Of a stretch of 64,000 bases of DNA, positions 62,795 through 64,000 are shown in pieces. The stretch is from positions 6,048,805 to 6,112,804 of the forward strand of contig CM036765.1 of the NCBI GenBank assembly GCA_020796225.1, in the 5' to 3' direction. How positions within the stretch are numbered: the stretch's first letter is position 1; each line of letters begins with the position of its first letter. This stretch comes from Arion vulgaris (Eukaryota; Mollusca; Gastropoda; Stylommatophora; Arionidae). The notes beneath the pieces are model-generated. The model did not search any database, was not told the DNA's origin, and worked only from the letters and a program-made list of their open reading frames with translations. Both the position numbers and the translations under genes were made by a program.

Positions 62795-63385
62795 CTATCA
62801 ACGGAGAGAAAATAGAAAATGTGAACAGTTTTGAATATCTCGGTTTACTGCTAACAACAGATGGAAATGAGATGAAGGAAATTAAAAGAACAAGCATGGC
62901 TTTACAAAAACTTATACAGAAAACAGTATAGAATAGAACTGATTGGAAAACTATGATCAGAAAACTAAGAGCATGCATATTCGCAGTGGCAACGTATGAG
63001 TGTGAAGCATGGACATTTAATAAGGTAGTGTAAAATATATACGTGCTTTTGAATATAAGTGTTACAGAAGAGTCATCCGTATATCTTGGACAGAGAAGAG
63101 AACCAATAGATCTATACAGAAAGAACTCAAAATCAAAGAAAACATGCTTATGCTACAAATAAGAATCAGAAAATTGAAGTATTTTAGACAAATAAAGTGA
63201 CACGAAGGGCTGGAGAAGACCGTCATGAAAGGAGGTATCCCGGCAAAGAGGTGAATAGGAAGACTACGGAGAAGATGGATTCAGGATGTAACTGATGGTT
63301 TGAGCTTGGTCGTTGCAAAGGCAGGATATCTGACGATAAATTCTGAAGGATTTTTGGGGTGGCAAAGTTCTACTCAGCACCAGCT
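62795..63385 (+). pseudogene. LINE-D 3' fragment
   Basis: GTGAACAGTTTTGAATATCT, ATATCTTGGACAGAGAAGAG, GAAGATGGATTCAGGATGTA and GGTGGCAAAGTTCTACTCAG. The order matches 29095-29690. Stops and indels throughout. Confidence 0.82.
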
Positions 63386-64000
63386 ACTTGACGATGACGA
63401 GTTGTATTGCAATCATCACATGGCGCCTGTACCCCCACAACCATCAGTCAGATGCGTCTCATATATAAAAGCTTTGAACACCGCTGTTCTAGACATTTCC
63501 TTACGGTCACCTTTGAAGTATAAATATCCTGTAGCTAATGATTCCTTCGTTTATTACAGGAAGAGATAAACATAAATAAGATTTATTATCAACCAAACTT
63601 ACCCGCGTTTTCCAGCCTTTACAACCTATAGACCTGTAAATTCAACTGTTTCAATAAAATCTGGTTGTACGTTTCATGTTATATGAAGTCTTATGTCTTT
63701 GATGTTATTTTAAAAAAAAATAAATAGAATTCTCTAACTGAGTACCAAGTTTATAGCAATTTTCTCCAATCACCTGGAAATCTTTGCTACGTTTGAGAAT
63801 AAATTGTTTAGTGTATAACTTGTTCCATATTTGTTGCTTTAATTTCATTGTTGGTTATCATATTATTATAAGTCCATTAAAAGATTGAAAGCAAGTCTTG
63901 CTGAAAGGAATATTAATTTTTTTATCGCCCGATATGTATTTCGGATTTTTCATAACGCCTAATATGGCGCCTTTCACTGGTTTGTAAGTGAATTCTTGCT
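63386..64000. other. Unassigned, mostly AT-rich
   Basis: No element, RNA gene or coding signal recognised up to the window edge. Confidence 0.4.

Overview
This is a repeat-dominated window from an animal genome, most likely an invertebrate; a mollusc or other lophotrochozoan is my best guess, with low confidence. The basis is the mixture of decayed APE-type non-LTR retrotransposons, tRNA-headed SINEs, hAT-like miniature transposons and minisatellites, at AT-rich composition and with no compact operon-like coding. I found no intact host protein gene, rRNA gene, functional tRNA gene or CRISPR array. Family names used here (LINE-A, S1, RptA and so on) are local labels, not database names.

Layout. 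1-4.05 kb: a 30-bp minisatellite, RptA copies, a 34-bp array built from a SINE head, and LINE-E split by SINE S3. 4.07-7.4 kb: LINE-A, the only near full-length element, with a two-monomer 5' UTR, an APE endonuclease, a reverse transcriptase and a GAT tail, broken by about ten frameshifts or stops. 7.4-15 kb: a 44-bp array grown from LINE-D, RNase H-type LINE-R pieces, LINE-A split by LINE-B, LINE-H, and LINE-Z with a zinc-finger C-terminus. 15-35 kb: SINEs S1, S2, S4, S5, S7 and S8, four arrays, four hAT-type elements and a large inverted S2 pair. 35.5-38.1 kb: two tandem blocks in which an 84-bp (28-codon) piece of the LINE-A C-terminus was amplified 10 and 8 times. 38-50 kb: SINEs, an almost complete LINE-D reverse transcriptase, and a relatively element-poor stretch near 39.4-40.7 kb with weak promoter-like signals and a recursive-splice-like site. 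50-64 kb: LINE fragments, a tandem run of S6, a 46-copy 26-bp array and more S4/LINE-D/LINE-G copies.

How the parts relate. At least twelve insertions can be dated relative to their hosts because both target-site duplications are visible, and in two cases an uninterrupted copy elsewhere in the window gives the empty site. LINE families carry different 3' microsatellite tails (GAT, GATG, GAA, ATTG). Two themes stand out. One short 5' module recurs at the start of LINE-A and of three otherwise different SINE-like families. Several minisatellites were seeded from identifiable pieces of retroelements. The window could be intergenic or lie inside a very long intron; two ratchet-type splice motifs on the + strand make the second possibility worth testing. 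All alignments were made by eye.
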